Source: JANMAT01 sp031359995 (GTDB lineage: Bacteria; Actinomycetota; Acidimicrobiia; Acidimicrobiales; Ilumatobacteraceae). From it: DNA of 64,000 nucleotides. This document shows positions 23,585-34,394 of the stretch, piece after piece; within the stretch, counting starts at the first letter, position 1, and every line of letters begins with the position of its first letter. The position numbers and the translations under genes are program-made. The notes under the pieces are model-generated. The model saw nothing but the letters and a program-made list of their open reading frames with translations, was not told the origin of the DNA and did not search any database. Where the stretch lies: contig JANMAT010000094.1 in the NCBI GenBank assembly GCA_031359995.1, positions 1-64,000 on the forward strand, written 5' to 3'.

Positions 23585-24952
23585 TCAGCGGATGGCGGGC
23601 ACGTTGAGCACGAGACCCAGGTAGTACGTGGCCGGTAGCACGAACAGGAAGGCGTCGAACCGGTCGAGCACCCCACCGTGGCCGGGCAGCAGGTCGCCCA
23701 TGTCCTTCACGCCGAGGCTGCGCTTCAACATCGACTCGACGAGGTCACCGATGGGTGCCGCGATGGCCACCACGAGGGCGAGCTGGATCCAGTGGACCGT
23801 GCGATCGCTCCACGGGTGCAGCTTGCCCGGGCCGCACAGAAAGAACACGCCGAGGAACACGCCCACGGCCCCGCCGAGCAGGCCCTCGACCGTCTTGTTG
23901 GGGCTGACCCAGCGCACCAGCGGCGACCGGCCGGCGGCCGACCCGATGAGCAGGCCGAACACGTCGTAGGCGACGATGGCCACCGCGATCGTGGTGATGG
24001 TGCCGACGCCGTCGGGCTGGCGCAGGATGAGGGCGGCGTGCCCGCCGAAGAAGCCCACGTACAGCACCCCGAGCAGGGTGGCCGAAGCGTTCGGCATCGG
24101 CGCCGAGTCGAGCGTGCCCGACGTGAGCAACCACAGCATCACGGCCACGACGGTGACGAACAGCACGATCATCATGGCCGAGTCGCCCCGCCAGTAGGCC
24201 GCCAGCGGCAGGCCGATGGTGGCGGCGATGCCGACGAAGGTGGCCGGCGCGTACCCGGCCTTGCGCTGCGACTCGTACAGCTCGGCCACGGCCAGGCCGA
24301 GCACGACGACCACGAGACCCAGGATGAACCGCGGGCCGAGCTTGGCCAGCAGCAGGTAGCCGGCGCCGAGCGCGAGGCCCACGCCGATGGCCTGGGGCAT
24401 GTTGCGCCCCTTGGTGCCGCGGGTGGCGGTGAAGCCGTCGTCGCCCGGGCGGGTGCCGGGGCGCGCGGAGGCACTGCGACCGTTGGTGCGGATGGCGGTG
24501 ACCTGACGCTCGGCCACAGGCGGCGGGCCGCCGATGGTGACCGTGGCGCCCGCCACATCGTCGGACACGGGCACGTCGGCCGGCTCGTCGGCAAACAGCG
24601 ACGGCTCGGGCGGGTCGGCGGCGAACAGCGGCGGCAGCGAGCCGGTGCTCAGGCCGACATCCTCGTCGGGCACGTCATCACTCCAGTTGGGCTCGTCGGT
24701 GAGCCGGGCCCACGGCAGGTCGTCATCGACCGTGGCGTGCGGCAGTTCGCCCGTGGGCGGCTCGGTCCAGTGCGGAAACGGGCCCGTCTCGTCGGGGGCG
24801 AAGCGCAGCGGCGGGTCGTCGGAGGCCGACACGATGCGGACAGCTTCGGTGGGGTCGCCCGGGGACGTGGCCCACTGCGGCTCGTCGGGAGCTCCGAGCT
24901 CATCCGGGGGTCGCTCGTCGGCCATCATCGGATCCTTCCATGCGGGTGGCAT
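23585..24952 (-). CDS. cdsA: Phosphatidate cytidylyltransferase with a long acidic N-terminus
   Basis: Makes CDP-diacylglycerol from phosphatidate and CTP, the branch point to phospholipids. The 455-residue product has a hydrophilic, acidic Pro/Asp/Glu-rich N-terminus of about 165 residues, unusual beside the usual 270-residue enzyme. About eight membrane helices follow, with the family signature SMLKRSLGVKDMGDLLPGHGG then DRFDA near 415-440. ATG 24952 (GAGGAG 6 nt upstream, 10 nt after frr) is preferred; ATG 24928 or 24925, preceded by GGAAGGA, are alternatives that shorten only the tail. Confidence 0.93.
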   Translation of the reverse strand: MPPAWKDPMMADERPPDELGAPDEPQWATSPGDPTEAVRIVSASDDPPLRFAPDETGPFPHWTEPPTGELPHATVDDDLPWARLTDEPNWSDDVPDEDVGLSTGSLPPLFAADPPEPSLFADEPADVPVSDDVAGATVTIGGPPPVAERQVTAIRTNGRSASARPGTRPGDDGFTATRGTKGRNMPQAIGVGLALGAGYLLLAKLGPRFILGLVVVVLGLAVAELYESQRKAGYAPATFVGIAATIGLPLAAYWRGDSAMMIVLFVTVVAVMLWLLTSGTLDSAPMPNASATLLGVLYVGFFGGHAALILRQPDGVGTITTIAVAIVAYDVFGLLIGSAAGRSPLVRWVSPNKTVEGLLGGAVGVFLGVFFLCGPGKLHPWSDRTVHWIQLALVVAIAAPIGDLVESMLKRSLGVKDMGDLLPGHGGVLDRFDAFLFVLPATYYLGLVLNVPAIR

Positions 24953-24962
24953 CGCGAGCTCC

Positions 24963-25520
24963 TCACACCTCGAGGAGCTCGTGCTCCTTGCGGGCCAGCG
25001 CTTTGTCGATCTCGTCCACGTGTTCGTGGGTGATCCTCTCGAGCTCCTTCTCGGCCCGATCGAGCTGGTCCGCGGAGATCTCGGAGCTCTTCTCGGCCGC
25101 CTCGAGGTGCTTGCGGGCGTCCCGGCGGATGTTGCGGACCGCGACACGGCCGTCCTCGGCCATGTGCTTGACGACCTTGACGTACTCCTTGCGGCGCTCT
25201 TCGGTGAGCGGCGGCAGGTTGAGCCGGATGATCACCCCGTCGTTGGACGGGTTCACCCCGAGATCGGAGTCGCGGATCGCCTTCTCGATGGCCTTGAGGG
25301 CCCCGCGGTCGTGCGGCTTGACGACGAGCGAACGCGGTTCGGGAACGGCGAAGCCGGCGAGCTGTTGGAGCGGCACCTCTGCACCGTAGTAGTCCACGAG
25401 CAACTTCTCGACGAGTGCAGGCGTGGCCCGGCCCGTGCGTACGGTGGAGAACTGTCCCTGCGTGTGCTCGACGGCCTGGGCCATGCGGTCCAGAGCGTCG
25501 AGCAGCGTCTCGTCGATCAC
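24963..25520 (-). CDS. frr: Ribosome recycling factor
   Basis: Splits post-termination ribosomes with EF-G. The 185-residue protein shows the RRF pattern: [40 protein letters not shown] near 30-69, [20 protein letters not shown] near 105-124, and [15 protein letters not shown] near 132-146. GTG 25520 overlaps the pyrH stop as GTGA. Standard pyrH-frr-cdsA order. Confidence 0.97.
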   Translation of the reverse strand: MIDETLLDALDRMAQAVEHTQGQFSTVRTGRATPALVEKLLVDYYGAEVPLQQLAGFAVPEPRSLVVKPHDRGALKAIEKAIRDSDLGVNPSNDGVIIRLNLPPLTEERRKEYVKVVKHMAEDGRVAVRNIRRDARKHLEAAEKSSEISADQLDRAEKELERITHEHVDEIDKALARKEHELLEV

Positions 25521-26254
25521 CGGACCAGCGTACCGACCCGGTTCCCCTCCAACAGGGATCTGACGGTGCCCCGGGCCGAGATGTCGAAGACGACGATCGG
25601 GATGTTGTTGTCACGGCAGAAGGCGATGGCCGTCGCGTCCATGACCTTGAGGTCCTTGTTGAGGACCTCGGTGAAGCTGACCTCGTCGTACCGGGTGGCG
25701 GTCGGGTCGAGCTTGGGATCGGCCGTGTACACCCCGTCGACGCCCGAGTGGGTGCCCTTCAGGATGGCGTGGGCCTCGATCTCGGCCGCCCGCAGCGCCG
25801 CCGCGGTGTCGGTCGTGAAGAAGGGGTTGCCGGTGCCGGCGGCGAAGATCACCACTCGCCCCTTTTCCAGGTGGCGCATGGCGCGCCGTCGGATGTAGGG
25901 CTCGGCGATGCGGGGCATCTCGATGGCCGTCTGCACCCGCGTGGCCGTGCCCTTGCTCTCCAGGGCGTCCTGGAGAGCGAGGGCGTTCATGACGGTGGCC
26001 AACATGCCCATGTGGTCGCTCTGGGTGGCGTCCATCCCGGTGCCGGCGCCGACGCGCCCCCGCCAGAAGTTGCCGCCGCCCACGACGACGGCCACGTCGA
26101 CCCCGAGCTGCTCGCGCACCTCGGTGATCTCCTCGGAGACCACCTCGAGCACGCCACGGTCGAGGCCGATGCCGGCCGAGCCGGCGAGCGCCTCGCCCGA
26201 CAGCTTCAGCACCACGCGGCGCCAGCGGGGAGAGGTCTGCTCACCGTTCGCCAT
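25517..26254 (-). CDS. pyrH: UMP kinase
   Basis: Phosphorylates UMP to UDP in pyrimidine synthesis. The 245-residue amino-acid-kinase-fold protein has [12 protein letters not shown] near 14-25, [11 protein letters not shown] near 57-67, [22 protein letters not shown] near 74-95, and [23 protein letters not shown] near 134-156. It lies 5 nt downstream of tsf and is coupled to frr. Confidence 0.97.
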   Translation of the reverse strand: MANGEQTSPRWRRVVLKLSGEALAGSAGIGLDRGVLEVVSEEITEVREQLGVDVAVVVGGGNFWRGRVGAGTGMDATQSDHMGMLATVMNALALQDALESKGTATRVQTAIEMPRIAEPYIRRRAMRHLEKGRVVIFAAGTGNPFFTTDTAAALRAAEIEAHAILKGTHSGVDGVYTADPKLDPTATRYDEVSFTEVLNKDLKVMDATAIAFCRDNNIPIVVFDISARGTVRSLLEGNRVGTLVR

Positions 26255-26259
26255 GCCGA

Positions 26260-27048
26260 TCAGCCGATCGTGACCTGAGCGAAGCGGGTCACCGAGTTCG
26301 GGGCGACCAGCTGCTGGATCGACTGCTTCTCGTCCTTCACGTAGGCCTGCTCGACCAGGCAGTTGTCGCGGAAGAAGCCGCCGATGCGACCCTCCACGAC
26401 CTTGGGGATGGCCTGCTCGGGCTTGCCCTCGTTGCGGGTGAGGTTCTCGAGCGTGGTGCGCTCGGCCGCCAGCACGTCGGCGGGCACGTCGTCGCGCGTG
26501 AGGTACTTGGGCTTGGTGAAGCCGGCGTGGACGGCGACGTCGTGGGCCAGCTCGGCGGTGCCACCCGACAGCTCGACGAGCACGGCGTTGACGCCGCGCC
26601 CGCCCTGCACGTGCAGGTAGGAGTCGAGGACGTGCCCGGCCGGCGCCTCGAAGCGCACGACCCGGCCCAGCTCGATGTTCTCCTTCGCCGTGAGCTTGAG
26701 GTCGTCGAGCTCCTTCGCTCGCTCGCTGACCGCGCCCTCGCCCTTGGCGACGACGAGCTCGGCAAGGTCCTGGACGAGCGTCTTGAAGGTGTCGGAACCG
26801 GCCACGAAGTCGGTCTCCGACTTCAGCTGCACGATGGCGCCGACGTTGCCGTGCACGACCAGGGCGACGGCGCCCTGGTTGTTCTCACGATCGGCGCGCT
26901 CGGCCGCCTTGGTCAGGCCCTTCTCGCGCAGGTGGGTGATGGCGGCGTCAACGTCACCATCGGTGGCCTCGAGGGCCTTCTTGCAGTCCATCATGCCCAC
27001 GCCCGTGGCGGCACGGAGCGCGGCGACGTCTTTGGCGGTGAATGCCAT
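26260..27048 (-). CDS. tsf: Elongation factor Ts
   Basis: Nucleotide exchange factor for EF-Tu. The 262-residue protein carries the N-terminal UBA module ([33 protein letters not shown] near 8-40) and the signature SETDFVA near 76-82 in the core domain. A GGAG Shine-Dalgarno is 9-10 nt before ATG 27048, and rpsB ends 35 nt upstream, the usual rpsB-tsf pairing. Confidence 0.97.
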   Translation of the reverse strand: MAFTAKDVAALRAATGVGMMDCKKALEATDGDVDAAITHLREKGLTKAAERADRENNQGAVALVVHGNVGAIVQLKSETDFVAGSDTFKTLVQDLAELVVAKGEGAVSERAKELDDLKLTAKENIELGRVVRFEAPAGHVLDSYLHVQGGRGVNAVLVELSGGTAELAHDVAVHAGFTKPKYLTRDDVPADVLAAERTTLENLTRNEGKPEQAIPKVVEGRIGGFFRDNCLVEQAYVKDEKQSIQQLVAPNSVTRFAQVTIG

Positions 27049-27083
27049 GGGAGGTTGCTCCTGGGTTCGTTCGGGTGGGTTGC

Positions 27084-28082
<999 letters not shown>

Positions 28083-28112
28083 GGAAATCGTGCTCCTTCA
28101 CCGCGGTTACCG

Positions 28113-28158
28113 GCTCCCGACGCCACGCCCGAAGGCGACCGCGGAACGGGTCGGGAGC
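28113..28158 (-). promoter_or_regulatory. Stem-loop in the rpsB leader
   Basis: A perfect 9-bp inverted repeat (GCTCCCGAC at 28113-28121, GTCGGGAGC at 28150-28158) encloses 28 nt that can fold further. It sits within the roughly 110-nt leader of rpsB-tsf, a place where S2 autoregulates translation in other bacteria. The rest of 28083-28197 shows no ORF that I accept. Confidence 0.5.
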
Positions 28159-28197
28159 TTGGATTTCGACCGCGGACGGGTGCCGGGCCGACGGGAC

Positions 28198-28203
28198 ATC
28201 CTA
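28198..28203 (-). promoter_or_regulatory. -10 element of rpsB-tsf
   Basis: TAGGAT on the minus strand; transcription would start near 28190 and give a leader of about 110 nt. Confidence 0.5.
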
Positions 28204-28250
28204 GCGCCCACCAGCCCGGATGGCCCAAGCTGGTTCGCCCGGGCGTCCGG

Positions 28251-28748
28251 TCACCGCGGCCACCGCCCGGGACCGCCCCCCGTGGGGACCAGTCGCGGCA
28301 CCGCCGCCGCGCCGCCGAGCACGAGAGCCGGGTCGAGGTACTCCTCGCCCCGGCGGACCCCGAAGAAGGTGGCCGGCCCGGCCGTCCCCACCGGCTGGCC
28401 CTGGCCGAGGTGGGCGCCCCGACCCACCACCACGGCGGCGAGCAACCCGTAGGTGGTGCGCAGCCCGTCGGGATGGGCGACGACGACGAACAGCTCGCCG
28501 CCCACCTGGCCGGCGAAGGTGACCGTGCCGGCGGCGGCCGCCCGCACCACCTCGCCACCGACCGTGGCGTACTCGAAGCCCCGGTTGCCGGCGCAGAAGC
28601 GGCAGGCGGGGGCCCGGAACGGGTCGCGCACGGCGACGTCGACCGGCGGACGGTAGCGGGGACCGTGGGGTCGGCGGGCGGCCTGGGCGGGATCGGCCAC
28701 CCCGACGAGCAGGGTGACGAGCAGGGGGGCGAGCAAGGGGCGGCGCAC
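28251..28748 (-). CDS. Secreted LytM/M23-like protein, zinc site apparently lost
   Basis: A 165-residue exported protein: signal peptide of about 24 residues (cleavage after PAQAA), then a LytM-like beta core with the pattern GTVTFAGQVGGELFVVVAHPDGLRTTYGLL near 75-105. In active M23 peptidases the first zinc ligands lie in an HxGxD-type motif and the last in an HxH motif at the YAHL position. Here the matching stretches read NRGFEYA and YGLL, so the ligands seem missing. It is likely a non-enzymatic activator or peptidoglycan-binding protein. It lies between whiG and rpsB on the same strand. Confidence 0.75.
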   Translation of the reverse strand: MRRPLLAPLLVTLLVGVADPAQAARRPHGPRYRPPVDVAVRDPFRAPACRFCAGNRGFEYATVGGEVVRAAAAGTVTFAGQVGGELFVVVAHPDGLRTTYGLLAAVVVGRGAHLGQGQPVGTAGPATFFGVRRGEEYLDPALVLGGAAAVPRLVPTGGGPGRWPR

Positions 28749-28821
28749 GGACGGACCTCCGGTAGCGGACGGGAGGCCCCGGCGTGGGGCGAAGGCGGGC
28801 GGCGCGGCCCGGCGGCGACGT

Positions 28822-29604
28822 TCAGTCGCGGTTCAGCAACGAGGTGAGGCGACCGCGCAGCTGCAGGACGGCGCGGGTGTGGATCTGGCAGACCCGGGAC
28901 TCGGTGACGCCGAGGACGCGACCGATCTCGGCCAGGGTGAGGCCCTCGACGTAGTACAGGCCGAGGACGAGGCGATGGCGCTCGGGCAGGGTCAGGATGG
29001 CCTCGCCCAGGAGGCGACGCACCTCTCGCCGCTCCAGATCGTAGCCGGGCCCGTGGTCGGGCGAGGCCAGCGAATCGCTGAGCCGCATGGGCTCGTCCCG
29101 ACCGGCGCCGACGAGGACGTCGTCGAGGGCCATGATCATGGCCGACGACACCTGGGTGAGGGCGTCGTTGAGCTGGTCGGTGGTCATGCCGGCGGCGTCG
29201 GCCAGTTCGTCGTCGGTGGGCGTGCGCCCGAGGCGACCTTCCAGGTCGGATTCGGCCCGCTCGATGGTGCGGGCCTTCGCCCGCAACGAACGCGGCACCC
29301 AGTCGATCGAGCGGAGCTCGTCGAGGATGGCACCGCGGATGCGGGGTGCGGCGTAGGTCTCGAAGCGGACGCCCCGGTCGAGCTGGAACTTCTCGATGGC
29401 GTCGATGAGTCCGAAGATGCCGTAGCTGACGAGGTCGGCGGGGTCGACGCTGGACGGCAGGCCGGCGCCCACCCGGCCGGCGACGAACTTGACCAGCGGC
29501 GCGTAGTGCAGGATCAGCCGGTCGCGCAGGGCGCGGTCGTCCGAGTCCTTGAACTGGCTCCAGATCTGTTCGAGGTCGAGGGTCGTCCCTCGTTCAGTGC
29601 TCAT
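28822..29604 (-). CDS. whiG: FliA/WhiG-family sigma factor
   Basis: Alternative sigma factor of the FliA/WhiG group, 260 residues. Region 2 is visible as [38 protein letters not shown] near 32-69, region 3 as [31 protein letters not shown], and the region 4 helix-turn-helix as [41 protein letters not shown] near 205-245. ATG 29604 overlaps the xerC stop as ATGA. FliA controls flagella and WhiG controls sporulation in streptomycetes; no flagellar or sporulation genes are in view, so its regulon is open. Confidence 0.93.
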   Translation of the reverse strand: MSTERGTTLDLEQIWSQFKDSDDRALRDRLILHYAPLVKFVAGRVGAGLPSSVDPADLVSYGIFGLIDAIEKFQLDRGVRFETYAAPRIRGAILDELRSIDWVPRSLRAKARTIERAESDLEGRLGRTPTDDELADAAGMTTDQLNDALTQVSSAMIMALDDVLVGAGRDEPMRLSDSLASPDHGPGYDLERREVRRLLGEAILTLPERHRLVLGLYYVEGLTLAEIGRVLGVTESRVCQIHTRAVLQLRGRLTSLLNRD

Positions 29605-30479
29605 GCGCGTGGGTGCGTTTCGTCGTAGACCGCCCGCAGACGCTGCTGGCTCACGTGGGTGTAGATCTGGGTCGTCGCCAGATCCGCGTGCCCGAGCAGT
29701 TCCTGCACGGTTCTCAGATCGGCGCCACCATCCAACAGATGAGTGGCAAAGCTGTGCCGCAGGGCGTGGGGGTGCGTGGGCTGGGGCGCCCGCCGGTCGA
29801 GCAGGCGGCGCACGTCACGCGGCGTCAGACGATGACCCCGCCGGTTGACGAACAGTGCCGCTCCGGCGGTGGGCCCGACCAGGCCGGCCCGGCCCCGGGC
29901 CAGCCAGCCCCGCACCGCGTCGGCGGCCGGTGCGCTGATGGGCACCCGGCGCTGCTTGCCGCCCTTGCCCCACACGGTGACCGAGCCCGCCTCCGTGTCG
30001 ATGGCATCGACGTCGAGGCCACAGAGCTCGCCGACGCGCAGCCCGGAGCCGTACAGCAGCTCGAGCACCGCGTCGTCGCGGAGCCGGATGGGTTCGGGGT
30101 CGGCGTCGACCACCGCCGGCGGCGTGTCGAGGAGGACCTCGAGCTCGTCGGCCCGCAGCACGCGCGGCAGTCGGTGCTCGCCGCGCGGCGCCGACAGCGA
30201 TCGGGTCGGGTCGTCGGCCAGGACGCCCGTGCGCACCAGCCAGCCGAAGTACCGGCGCAGCGTGGACGCCTTGCGGGCGATCGACGACCGGGCCAGCCGC
30301 GACGTGGCGAGGAACCCGAGGTAACGCCGCAGCAGCAGGCGGTCGACCTGGCTCGGCTCGACGCAGCCGGCTCGTTCGGCCCATTCGATGAACGCCGCCA
30401 GGTCACGCCGGTAGGCCGCCACGGTGTTCGCCGACGCCGCCGTGAGGGACTGCTCGAAACCCGCCGCCGCCCAGCCCAT
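29601..30479 (-). CDS. xerC: Tyrosine recombinase XerC/XerD
   Basis: Site-specific recombinase that resolves chromosome dimers at dif. The 292-residue protein has the SAM-like N-terminal core-binding domain (1-95) and the catalytic domain with Arg in [13 protein letters not shown] near 150-162, [12 protein letters not shown] near 239-250, and [15 protein letters not shown] near 261-275 with the Tyr nucleophile. Length and housekeeping neighbours argue against a phage integrase. The start is ATG 30479, or TTG 30488 three codons upstream; 19 nt separate it from dprA. Confidence 0.92.
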   Translation of the reverse strand: MGWAAAGFEQSLTAASANTVAAYRRDLAAFIEWAERAGCVEPSQVDRLLLRRYLGFLATSRLARSSIARKASTLRRYFGWLVRTGVLADDPTRSLSAPRGEHRLPRVLRADELEVLLDTPPAVVDADPEPIRLRDDAVLELLYGSGLRVGELCGLDVDAIDTEAGSVTVWGKGGKQRRVPISAPAADAVRGWLARGRAGLVGPTAGAALFVNRRGHRLTPRDVRRLLDRRAPQPTHPHALRHSFATHLLDGGADLRTVQELLGHADLATTQIYTHVSQQRLRAVYDETHPRA

Positions 30480-30498
30480 GTCGCCCAACGTATCGCCA

Positions 30499-31635
30499 TC
30501 ACCACGCCTTGCTACGCACGGTGCGCGTCCAATGTGGGCCGTCGGGGGCGACGAGCCCGCGCTCGTCGAGCTCGTCGAGCGCGGCCACCACCTGATCCAG
30601 CCGCCCATTCGTACGAGCAACCAGTTGGTCGACCGTGCCGCCATCGCCCATCTCGTCCAGCACCAGCTGCTCGAACGGTTCCAGGCCGACCGGCTCGCCG
30701 GGTTCGGCTCGCCCCGACACGAGACCGAGGGCGACCAGGATGTCGCGCCCGTCGATGATCGGGATGGCGCCGTCGCGCAGCAGCGCGTTGGCCCCGGCGG
30801 CGGCCGGGTTCCGGAGGGAACCGGGCACCGCGCCCACGCCACGCCCGAGCGCCAGGGCGACGTCGGCGGTGATGAGGGCACCGCCGCGCGCGTGTGACTC
30901 GACCACGACGATCAGCTCGGAGAGCGCGGCCAGGATGCGGTTGCGGAGCGGGAAGTGGTGCGGATGGGGCCGCACGCCCAGCGGATGCTCGCCGAGCACC
31001 AGCCCGACGCCGGCCACCGCCTGCCACAGCTCGGCGTTGGCCTTGGGATAGGGCACGTCGAGCCCACAGCCCACCACGGCCACCGGTGCGGCGCCGCCGG
31101 CACCGAGGGCGCCCCGGTGGGCGGCGGCATCGACACCCCACGCCAGACCCGAGACCACCGCCACCCCGGCGGCGGCCAGCTCGGTGCCGAACAGGCGGGC
31201 GATGTCGCGCCCGAGCGCGGTGGCCCGACGGGTGCCGACGAGCCCGACCCGTCGGGCGTCGAGGGCGTGCAGGTCGCCGAGGGCGAACAGCACCGGCGCC
31301 GGCGGGTCGACCGCGGCGAGCTCGTCGGGCCAGGCGGTGAGGCCGCGCACCAGCACCGCGACCCCCGCGGCGCGGTGGCGGCGCCGCAGCTCGCCGGGAT
31401 CGAGGGAGGCCGCCGCCGCCCGCCACTGGGCGCCGAGGTCACCGTGGGGTCGACCGACCCGACCCTCGTGCACGCCGGGCGGCACACCGAGCCGTCCCAC
31501 CATTGCCCACGCCTCGGACGGCGCCCGCTCGTGCAGCAGTGCGGCCAGGCGGTGCGGCGTGATGTCGGGCAGCGACGCCAGCGCGATGGCGCACCCCAGC
31601 TCGCGATCGAACGGCCCGCCCGCGGTGGCGCTCAT
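30499..31635 (-). CDS. dprA: DNA-processing protein DprA
   Basis: Loads RecA on incoming single-stranded DNA during natural transformation. The 378-residue product has the extended Rossmann core ([48 protein letters not shown] near 124-171, ending [14 protein letters not shown], then [20 protein letters not shown]), plus an N-terminal helical domain and a C-terminal winged-helix domain ([16 protein letters not shown]). ATG 31635 overlaps the comM stop as ATGA, coupling two competence-related genes. Confidence 0.94.
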   Translation of the reverse strand: MSATAGGPFDRELGCAIALASLPDITPHRLAALLHERAPSEAWAMVGRLGVPPGVHEGRVGRPHGDLGAQWRAAAASLDPGELRRRHRAAGVAVLVRGLTAWPDELAAVDPPAPVLFALGDLHALDARRVGLVGTRRATALGRDIARLFGTELAAAGVAVVSGLAWGVDAAAHRGALGAGGAAPVAVVGCGLDVPYPKANAELWQAVAGVGLVLGEHPLGVRPHPHHFPLRNRILAALSELIVVVESHARGGALITADVALALGRGVGAVPGSLRNPAAAGANALLRDGAIPIIDGRDILVALGLVSGRAEPGEPVGLEPFEQLVLDEMGDGGTVDQLVARTNGRLDQVVAALDELDERGLVAPDGPHWTRTVRSKAW

Positions 31636-33131
31636 GCCGCCGCCCGGGCCCGGTCGAAGACGTCGGCCCGCAGGGCGAGGGCGGCGCGCACCATGTCGAC
31701 GTCGACGGTGTCGACACCGTGGAGGTCGGCCAGGGTGCGGGCCACGCGCCGTACCCGATGCAGCCCGCGCCCCGACAAGCGCCCCCGCTCGAGCTGGCGG
31801 CGCAGCACGGAGATGGCCGCGGACGACACCGGAGCGACCTCGTCGAGTCGGTTGCCGGCCAGCGCGGCGTTGAGGCAGCCCTGTCGTTCGATCGCCACGG
31901 CCCGAGCCCGGGCCACACGCTCGGCGACCACCACGCTGGGCTCGCCCGGCGGCCCGGTCAGGAGGTCGTCGATCTCGGGGCGCGACACCGGCACGCGCAG
32001 GTCGATGCGGTCGAGCAGCGGGCCCGACAACCGGCGCCGGTAGCGGGCCAGTTCGACCGGGCTGCACACGCAGGCACCGGCCGGGCCGCACGGGCACACG
32101 TTCGATGCGGCCACCAACACGAACCGGGCCGGCAGCGTGACCGAGGCCCGCGCCCGCGTGATGCGCACCACGCCTTCCTCGAGCGGTTGCCGCAACCCGT
32201 CGAGCACGGCCGGCGCGAACTCACCCAGTTCGTCGAGGAAGAGCACGCCGCCGTCGCTCAGGCTGACTTCGCCCGGTCGCAGCAGTGCACTGCCGCCGCC
32301 GACCATGGCCACGAGCGAGGCCGAGTGGTGCGGGGCGCGCAGCGGTGGTCGGGTCATCAGGCCGCCGGGCGGAAGGGGCAGCCCGGCGGCGGAGTGGATG
32401 CTCGTGGCGCGAATGGCGGCTTCACGCCCGAGCGGCGGCAGCACACCGGGCAGGCGCTGGGCCAGCATCGTCTTGCCCGCACCCGGGGGCCCGACGAGCA
32501 ACAGGTGGTGATCACCGGCGGCGGCCACTTCGACCGCCAGGCGGGCCAGGGGCTGGCCCCGCACGTCGGCCAGGTCGGGCACGACGACCGGCGGTGACGG
32601 GGGCGGCGGTTCGGGCACCGGCCACTGCTGATCGCCCCGCAACGCCGCGGCCACCCCGGCCAGCGTGCGCGCCGCCCACACGGGGCCGCGCGCCACGGCC
32701 ATGGCCTCGTGCACGGACGCCGCCGGCACCACGCAGGCCCGGGCGCCCAGCGCGGCCACGAGCGGCACGACGCCCGTGACCGGCCGCACCGAACCGTCGA
32801 GCCCGAGCTCACCAACGAAGCCGACGCCCTCCACATCGGCGCGATCGATCTTCTCCTGGGCGACGAGCAGGCCGACGGCGATGGCGAGGTCGAGCCCCGA
32901 GCCCGCCTTGCGCACGCCCGACGGCGCCAGGTTCACCGTGACGCGCTGCTGCGGCCAGGGCAGCTCGGACGACAGCAGCGCGGCGCGCACGCGGTCACGT
33001 GCCTCTCGGCAGGCTTCGTCGGGCAGACCGACGATGGTGAAGCCGGGCAGGCCCGATGACACGTGGACCTCGACGGTGACGGGCGAGCCGTCGGCTCCCA
33101 ACAGCGTAGCGGAACGGACGATGGCGAGCAT
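31632..33131 (-). CDS. comM: ComM/YifB-type AAA+ helicase (Mg chelatase-like)
   Basis: ATPase of the Mg-chelatase-like family; ComM is a branch-migration helicase aiding integration of transformed DNA. The 499-residue protein has an N-terminal Lon-like fold (SSGLPGFTIVGLPD near 25-38), Walker A GPPGAGKT near 218-225, Walker B LFLDELGEF near 297-305, a CPCGPAGACVC zinc-like loop near 344-354, and a C-terminal arginine-finger lid. It starts at ATG 33131 with GAGG 7 nt upstream and heads comM-dprA-xerC-whiG. Confidence 0.93.
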   Translation of the reverse strand: MLAIVRSATLLGADGSPVTVEVHVSSGLPGFTIVGLPDEACREARDRVRAALLSSELPWPQQRVTVNLAPSGVRKAGSGLDLAIAVGLLVAQEKIDRADVEGVGFVGELGLDGSVRPVTGVVPLVAALGARACVVPAASVHEAMAVARGPVWAARTLAGVAAALRGDQQWPVPEPPPPSPPVVVPDLADVRGQPLARLAVEVAAAGDHHLLLVGPPGAGKTMLAQRLPGVLPPLGREAAIRATSIHSAAGLPLPPGGLMTRPPLRAPHHSASLVAMVGGGSALLRPGEVSLSDGGVLFLDELGEFAPAVLDGLRQPLEEGVVRITRARASVTLPARFVLVAASNVCPCGPAGACVCSPVELARYRRRLSGPLLDRIDLRVPVSRPEIDDLLTGPPGEPSVVVAERVARARAVAIERQGCLNAALAGNRLDEVAPVSSAAISVLRRQLERGRLSGRGLHRVRRVARTLADLHGVDTVDVDMVRAALALRADVFDRARAAA

Positions 33132-33212
33132 GTGCAGACCTCGGTGGAGACGGTCCGACGAGGCGGACCAACCAGGGTCGACGTGTGATGCCCGGCCGAC
33201 GAAGCGAGACCG

Positions 33213-33218
33213 ATGCTA
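33213..33218 (-). promoter_or_regulatory. -10 element of the comM operon
   Basis: TAGCAT on the minus strand, about 80 nt before comM; unlike most genes here comM would have a true leader, and it has a Shine-Dalgarno. Confidence 0.35.
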
Positions 33219-33283
33219 CCAGCAGGGTGCGCGCCGGTTTCCCGGCCCCGGGTGGTTGCCACCGATGCGGGGGAGGGCTCTGG

Positions 33284-33289
33284 GAGACT
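33284..33289 (+). promoter_or_regulatory. -10-like element of the small lipoprotein gene
   Basis: GAGACT, 6 nt before GTG 33296. It keeps the A at position 2 and T at position 6 and the leaderless spacing. Confidence 0.35.
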
Positions 33290-33295
33290 GGAGCG

Positions 33296-33697
33296 GTGCC
33301 CCCCACGTTCCGTCACCGCGCTTCCGTCACGATCCTGGTGGCGCTGACGATCACCGCCGGCGCCGCCTGCCGCGGCGGCACCGTCCCGTCGGGCGCCGCG
33401 TTCTGCGGGCGGGTCGACAAGCAGATGAGCGTGCTGAAGGGCCTGAACCTGGTGAGCAGCGACCCCGAGACCACCAAGCAGGTCCTGGCCGCGTTCCAGG
33501 ACGTCGGCACGGTGGCCCCCGCCCCGGTGCGCGACGCGTGGACCAAGGTGACCAAGCTGGTGGAGCTGGCCGCCACGACCGATCTGAAGACGCCCGACGC
33601 CGCCGGCAAGCTGGCCGAGCAGGCCCTGGCCGCCCAGCCCGACGTGACGACGATCAAGACCTACGTGAAAGACACCTGCGGCTTCGAGCTCGCCTGA
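33296..33697 (+). CDS. Small secreted lipoprotein
   Basis: A 133-residue protein with a signal peptide (SVTILVALTITAGAAC; lipid Cys near residue 22). The mature domain is helical, with cysteines in AAFCGRVDKQMSVLKGLNLVSSD and at the C-terminal VKDTCGFELA that could pair as a disulfide. This two-Cys, roughly 110-residue helical pattern recurs in actinobacterial lipoproteins of unknown role; no named family assigned. It converges on clpP with an 18-nt gap. Confidence 0.75.
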   Translation: MPPTFRHRASVTILVALTITAGAACRGGTVPSGAAFCGRVDKQMSVLKGLNLVSSDPETTKQVLAAFQDVGTVAPAPVRDAWTKVTKLVELAATTDLKTPDAAGKLAEQALAAQPDVTTIKTYVKDTCGFELA

Positions 33698-33715
33698 CGG
33701 CGACCCCGAACGGGC

Positions 33716-34312
33716 TCAGTGGATCTCGCCGCGCTTCAGGATGACGTGGTCGATCAGGCCGTACTCCTGGGCCTCGTGGGCCGAGAACCAGCGGTCGCGG
33801 TCGGCGTCGGCCACGACCTTGTCGTAGGGCTGACCCGTGTGCTGCGAGATGCGCTCGAACAACATCTTCTTCGTGTACGCCATCTGCTCGGCCTGGATGG
33901 CGATGTCGGATGCCTGGCCCCGCAGGCCACCGAGGGGCTGGTGCATCATGATGCGGGAGTTGGGCAGGGCGTAGCGCTTGCCCGCCGCACCGGCGCACAG
34001 CAGGAACTGGCCCATGGAGGCGGCCAGGCCCATGGTGATGGTGGCGATGTCGCACGAGACGAACTGCATGGTGTCGTAGATGGCCATGCCGGCCGTGACC
34101 GAGCCACCGGGCGAGTTGATGTAGAGCCAGATGTCCTTGTTGCTGTCCTCGCCCTCGAGGTACAGCAACTGGGCGCAGATCATGTTGGCGATCTCGTCGT
34201 TCACATCCGTGCCGAGGACCACGATGCGGTTCTTCAGCAGACGGTTGTAGATGTCCATGCGGCCGTCGGGGGCGCCGTCGAGGAACGAGGGGTTGGGCAT
34301 CGGCTGGGCCAT
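33716..34312 (-). CDS. clpP: ATP-dependent Clp protease proteolytic subunit
   Basis: Serine protease core that partners with ClpX/ClpC ATPases. The 198-residue protein has catalytic Ser99 in GLAASMGQ, His in [10 protein letters not shown] near 120-129, and Asp in the C-terminal third ([23 protein letters not shown]). ATG 34312 has TAGCCT exactly 7 nt upstream, arguing for a leaderless mRNA. It is a lone clpP: no second clpP, clpX or tig is beside it in this window, unlike the usual actinobacterial clpP1-clpP2 tandem. Confidence 0.96.
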   Translation of the reverse strand: MAQPMPNPSFLDGAPDGRMDIYNRLLKNRIVVLGTDVNDEIANMICAQLLYLEGEDSNKDIWLYINSPGGSVTAGMAIYDTMQFVSCDIATITMGLAASMGQFLLCAGAAGKRYALPNSRIMMHQPLGGLRGQASDIAIQAEQMAYTKKMLFERISQHTGQPYDKVVADADRDRWFSAHEAQEYGLIDHVILKRGEIH

Positions 34313-34319
34313 GGCGGGC

Positions 34320-34325
34320 AGGCTA
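34320..34325 (-). promoter_or_regulatory. -10 element of clpP
   Basis: TAGCCT on the minus strand, 7 nt before ATG 34312. Confidence 0.55.
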
Positions 34326-34394
34326 CCGCCCCTGACGGCGTTCGCCGCAGGTGGGCTACCGGGATGTGGGCCACGCGGAACGTGGGCGTCGGCG

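Noticed and set aside
29601..30479. Tyrosine recombinase as a sign of an integrated element
   Set aside because: Its length, XerC-like motifs and position in a housekeeping operon fit chromosome dimer resolution; no att repeats or phage genes were seen.
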